From positions 1-9,171 of the forward strand of contig JAMCZP010000084.1 in assembly GCA_023485185.1 (NCBI GenBank): a DNA stretch of 9,171 nt, written 5' to 3'. The notes beneath the pieces were generated by a model. It was not told the origin of the DNA, made no database searches, and was given only the letters and a program-made list of their open reading frames with translations. The stretch is from Gammaproteobacteria bacterium (GTDB taxonomy: Bacteria; Pseudomonadota; Gammaproteobacteria; Pseudomonadales; Halomonadaceae). The position numbers and the translations under genes were made by a program. Below, in pieces: positions 6,969-9,171 of this stretch; positions within the stretch are counted from its first letter, which is position 1; every line of letters starts with the position of its first letter.

Positions 6969-8128
6969 AGCGCCTCTTCGTACACCACCGCTACATCCCG
7001 TGAGTTGGAACGGCGCGGGTTGGTCAAAATGCAGGGGTCGCCCAGCGCGTGGTTGGTGAGGAACGGCACGTCGCTGCGTGAGACGCCCATCTTGCCAAGC
7101 GTGCCTCCCAGGCCAACCGCATGTTTTAAATCGACTAAGTACCGGAACAGCGCTTTTTTGATCTGCTGCTGTGACAGCCCTCGGCAGTCGATACCCACGG
7201 CTTCGGCGACCCGCTTAAAACGATCGGGGGCGGCATCATAGTTATAAGCCACCACATGCTCTAATAGCATAGCGTTGCATAAACCGTGGGGGAGATCCAA
7301 GAAGCCGCCCAAACTATGCGACATCGCGTGTACTGCGCCCAAAATAGCGTTTGAGAACGCCAAGCCCGCTTGCATGCTGCCCAGCATTACCTGGGCGCGC
7401 AGCTCGCCATCGGTAGGGTTCGCCACCAGCGCCTCAAGATGGCTGCTGATCAACCGCATGGCTTCCAAGGCGTGAGTGTCGGTGAGCGGGCCGCTGCCGG
7501 TTGAAACGAACGCTTCAATGGCATGCACTAACGCGTCGACCCCGGTACAAGCGGTCAGGTAGGGCGACATGGTCATAGTGACTTCAGGATCGATCAGCGA
7601 TACATCCGGCACGACGGCCTTGCTGATAATCGAGAATTTCATGCGCCGCTGCTGATCAGAAATAATCGCAAACTGGGAAATATCCGCCGAGGTGCCCGCC
7701 GTTGAAGGAATAAAAATCAGCGGAGGAATCGGCACGCGAATCGTATCAACGCCTTCAAAATCGAGAATATGCCCGCCGTGGGCCGTGACGATACCAATCC
7801 CCTTGGCGCAGTCCATCGGGCTGCCACCGCCTATCGCCACAATCGCCTTGCAGCCGGTTTCACGGTAGATCTCGGCACCGGCCATAATCTCATCTACCCG
7901 GGGGTTGGGGGAGACGGCGGTAAAACGCTCAACAGCAATGTTGGCTTCCAGCAGTTTGGCTTCAATATCGGTCACCCAGCCTGCCAGCAGTACGCCAGGA
8001 TCAGAGACCAGCAGTACCTTTTCTGCCCCAAAAGTAGAGACGTAATTGCCTGCAGCGTGGCGGGCACCGTCGCCAAAAATAATTTCAGGCGCGACAAACT
8101 TACGAAGTTGCGTGAGCGGCGAAGTCAT
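6965..8128 (-). CDS. ercA: ErcA-type iron-containing (group III) alcohol dehydrogenase
   Basis: The product is a 387-residue group III NAD(P)-dependent alcohol dehydrogenase from the ATG at 8128. The nucleotide-binding loop GGGSPMDCAKG is at 100-110. The four metal ligands seen in lactaldehyde reductase FucO have counterparts with the same spacing: D198 and H202 (GVDALVHAIEAF), H267 (GAVHAMSHSLGG) and H281 (LPHG). The enzyme therefore looks catalytically competent. The loop that usually reads TAGTGSE is TAGTSADISQ here. In P. aeruginosa ErcA lies between pqqH and ercS and is linked to regulation of ethanol oxidation, with an unresolved biochemical role, and the same order is seen here. I chose the 8128 ATG because it begins a family-like N terminus (MTSPLTQLRKFVAPEIIFG). 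In-frame alternatives are an ATG at 8158 with an AAGG about 11 bases upstream, and a TTG at 8218, both adding residues unlike the family. The stop overlaps the ercS start. Confidence 0.9.
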   Translation of the reverse strand: MTSPLTQLRKFVAPEIIFGDGARHAAGNYVSTFGAEKVLLVSDPGVLLAGWVTDIEAKLLEANIAVERFTAVSPNPRVDEIMAGAEIYRETGCKAIVAIGGGSPMDCAKGIGIVTAHGGHILDFEGVDTIRVPIPPLIFIPSTAGTSADISQFAIISDQQRRMKFSIISKAVVPDVSLIDPEVTMTMSPYLTACTGVDALVHAIEAFVSTGSGPLTDTHALEAMRLISSHLEALVANPTDGELRAQVMLGSMQAGLAFSNAILGAVHAMSHSLGGFLDLPHGLCNAMLLEHVVAYNYDAAPDRFKRVAEAVGIDCRGLSQQQIKKALFRYLVDLKHAVGLGGTLGKMGVSRSDVPFLTNHALGDPCILTNPRRSNSRDVAVVYEEAL

Positions 8129-8224
8129 GGGGCGGTCTCGTTTATAATTGTTAACCATTATCTTAAGCACCTTAGGAGATTGTTGCGTTACGACCTTGGT
8201 GCCGTCGTTAGGGGGCAAGTCATC
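8129..8224 (-). promoter_or_regulatory. ercA leader with an AT-rich dyad
   Basis: This 96-bp gap separates the S9 peptidase stop from the preferred ercA start. At 8144-8161 the plus strand reads ATAATTGTTAACCATTAT, which is symmetric at 16 of 18 positions around GTTAAC. It begins 15 bases upstream of the ercA ATG and stands out from the GC-rich surroundings. The minus strand also reads TATAAA (8141-8146), a -10-like sequence, without a convincing -35 box. An internal promoter or an operator for ercA-ercS-pqqF is plausible. If translation began at 8158, part of the dyad would be coding. Confidence 0.35.
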
Positions 8225-9171
8225 TTATTGATAAAAGGCCAGCTCGCGAGCCAGCATGGTTTGGCGCGCTTGGGGGTGGCGAATGCCGTGGCATTCGTTA
8301 CTGAATAGCAGTGTTTGCGCCTCGCCACCCTGCTGTTCGATATGCCGCGCCATGGCATGAGTTTGCTCTGGCACCACTACGGTGTCTTTGCCACCCTGGA
8401 TAAACAGGGCCCGTAATGGTCGCTGGCAACGGGTGACGTGGTAAGCAGGGCTGCGCTGGGCGAGCTGGGTTTCGTCTCCGATTAGCCAGGCCAAGTAGCC
8501 GGATTCAAAGCGGTGTGTTTTTGCTGATAACGATAACGCATCTGTTACCCCGTACAGGCTAGTGGCCGCAGAAAACAGGGGCGTGGTGGCCAGGGCATTG
8601 AGGGCGGTAAACCCGCCAGCGCTTTGGCCACGGATAAAGCAGCGCGCTTTATCTATTGCAAAGCGTTCGCAGGCGGCAGTAACCAGGGCGATCACATCGT
8701 CAGTATCGCTAATGCCCCACTGGCCCGCTAAACACTCACGGTAGCGGCGGCCAAAGTTGCCGCTGCCCCGTGGGTTGATATCCAGCACATGAAAGCCCTG
8801 CTGTTGCCAATAGGCTACCAGTGGGTCGTAAATAGGGTAGGTGGCGGCGGTCGGCCCACCATGAACGCGGACAATCAGCGGTGCAGCGCGGTTGGCTAAG
8901 GCTGAGTAGAAAAAGCCGTGCACCGTTTCGCCTGCGTTGCCAACGGGGGCTTCCAGCCATTGCGCGATGGCGGAATTTTTGGCCACTAGGCTACCCGCTA
9001 GGTTATCCACAACGTTACCCGCTAGGCAGCGGTGTGGACAACTTTCGGTAAAACGTATCAGTTGGGCGCCGCTGGTAGCGCTTTGTACAATAGCGTAGTC
9101 ACCGTGCCTTGCCAGCGTGATGCTTACCACACGACCTGGGGTAGGCAGCACTGCTTCCACCTGCTCGCCGG
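8225..9171 (-). CDS. pqqH: S9 prolyl-oligopeptidase-family peptidase, PqqH type (5' truncated by the window edge)
   Basis: This is the C-terminal half of a serine peptidase of the prolyl oligopeptidase/dipeptidyl peptidase family. The frame is open to the right edge, so the visible GTG at 9160 is not the start. The first roughly 85 residues look like the end of the beta-propeller, and the rest is the alpha/beta-hydrolase domain. It shows VHGGPTAA, NPRGSGNFGRRYRE, the nucleophile serine in GQSAGG (codon at 8621-8623), the aspartate in GGKDTVV (8384-8386) and the histidine in ECHGIRHPQ (8288-8290). The catalytic triad is therefore complete. In P. aeruginosa an S9 peptidase gene named pqqH follows pqqABCDE and precedes ercA, the arrangement seen here. 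A role in processing PqqA-derived peptides is plausible but not established. The stop (TAA) lies 96 bp before the ercA start, so read-through in one operon is likely. The symbol rests on context as much as on sequence. Confidence 0.82.
   Translation of the reverse strand, partial: GEQVEAVLPTPGRVVSITLARHGDYAIVQSATSGAQLIRFTESCPHRCLAGNVVDNLAGSLVAKNSAIAQWLEAPVGNAGETVHGFFYSALANRAAPLIVRVHGGPTAATYPIYDPLVAYWQQQGFHVLDINPRGSGNFGRRYRECLAGQWGISDTDDVIALVTAACERFAIDKARCFIRGQSAGGFTALNALATTPLFSAATSLYGVTDALSLSAKTHRFESGYLAWLIGDETQLAQRSPAYHVTRCQRPLRALFIQGGKDTVVVPEQTHAMARHIEQQGGEAQTLLFSNECHGIRHPQARQTMLARELAFYQ
8992..9026. repeat. Short direct repeat TACCCGCTAGG within the S9 peptidase gene
   Basis: The 11-mer TACCCGCTAGG occurs at 8992-9002 and again at 9016-9026, 24 bases apart, which is exactly eight codons. 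The encoded minus-strand peptide repeats LAG (LAGN...LAGS) near the junction of the propeller and hydrolase domains. It may be a small in-frame duplication or chance. Confidence 0.55.

Noticed and set aside
8281..8296. Palindrome GAATGCCGTGGCATTC in the S9 peptidase
   Set aside because: It falls on the codons around the catalytic histidine (ECHGI), so protein constraint and chance explain it.
7769..8308. 179-residue open frame on the plus strand, antisense to the ercA start and the S9 peptidase end
   Set aside because: It runs opposite to two well-supported genes, has no recognisable domain, and is the kind of chance frame expected opposite GC-rich coding DNA.

Overview
The window looks like chromosomal DNA of a moderately GC-rich gammaproteobacterium. 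Protein features fit a Halomonas-like or Pseudomonas-like organism that oxidises alcohols with PQQ-dependent enzymes. Genus is inferred from protein resemblance and base composition only. Genes are dense on both strands. I see no insertion sequence, phage gene, CRISPR array, tRNA or rRNA.

Left part (1-2341). A response-regulator gene cut by the left edge contributes only its LuxR/NarL-type DNA-binding end. It converges on an agmatinase gene (speB, minus strand), and an imperfect inverted repeat lies in the short gap between them. speB is divergent from a LysR-type regulator gene, and the AT-rich gap between those two carries a good LysR-box candidate. This pair probably forms an agmatine/putrescine module with its own local regulator.

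Middle and right part (2438-9171). An ErbR/AgmR-type response regulator reads rightward. It meets, almost end to end, a tightly packed leftward operon. In transcription order the operon holds the C-terminal half of an S9 prolyl-oligopeptidase-family peptidase (PqqH type, cut by the right edge), an ErcA-type iron-containing alcohol dehydrogenase, an ErcS-type soluble PAS hybrid sensor kinase, and the M16 zinc peptidase PqqF. The ercA/ercS genes overlap by 4 bp and ercS/pqqF by 8 bp. From memory of Pseudomonas aeruginosa, the order pqqABCDE-pqqH-ercA-ercS with erbR nearby belongs to the ethanol-oxidation regulon. On that basis pqqABCDE would be expected just beyond the right edge, but this cannot be seen here.

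The genes appear to work together as follows. PqqF, and possibly the S9 peptidase, would process the PqqA precursor or its peptide products during PQQ synthesis. ErcS, ErcA and ErbR would control expression of PQQ-dependent alcohol oxidation. The main points of interest are the placement of pqqF translationally coupled behind the sensor kinase, the unresolved role of ErcA, and several short symmetric DNA elements in the leaders of speB/lysR and ercA. I found no clearly undescribed system.
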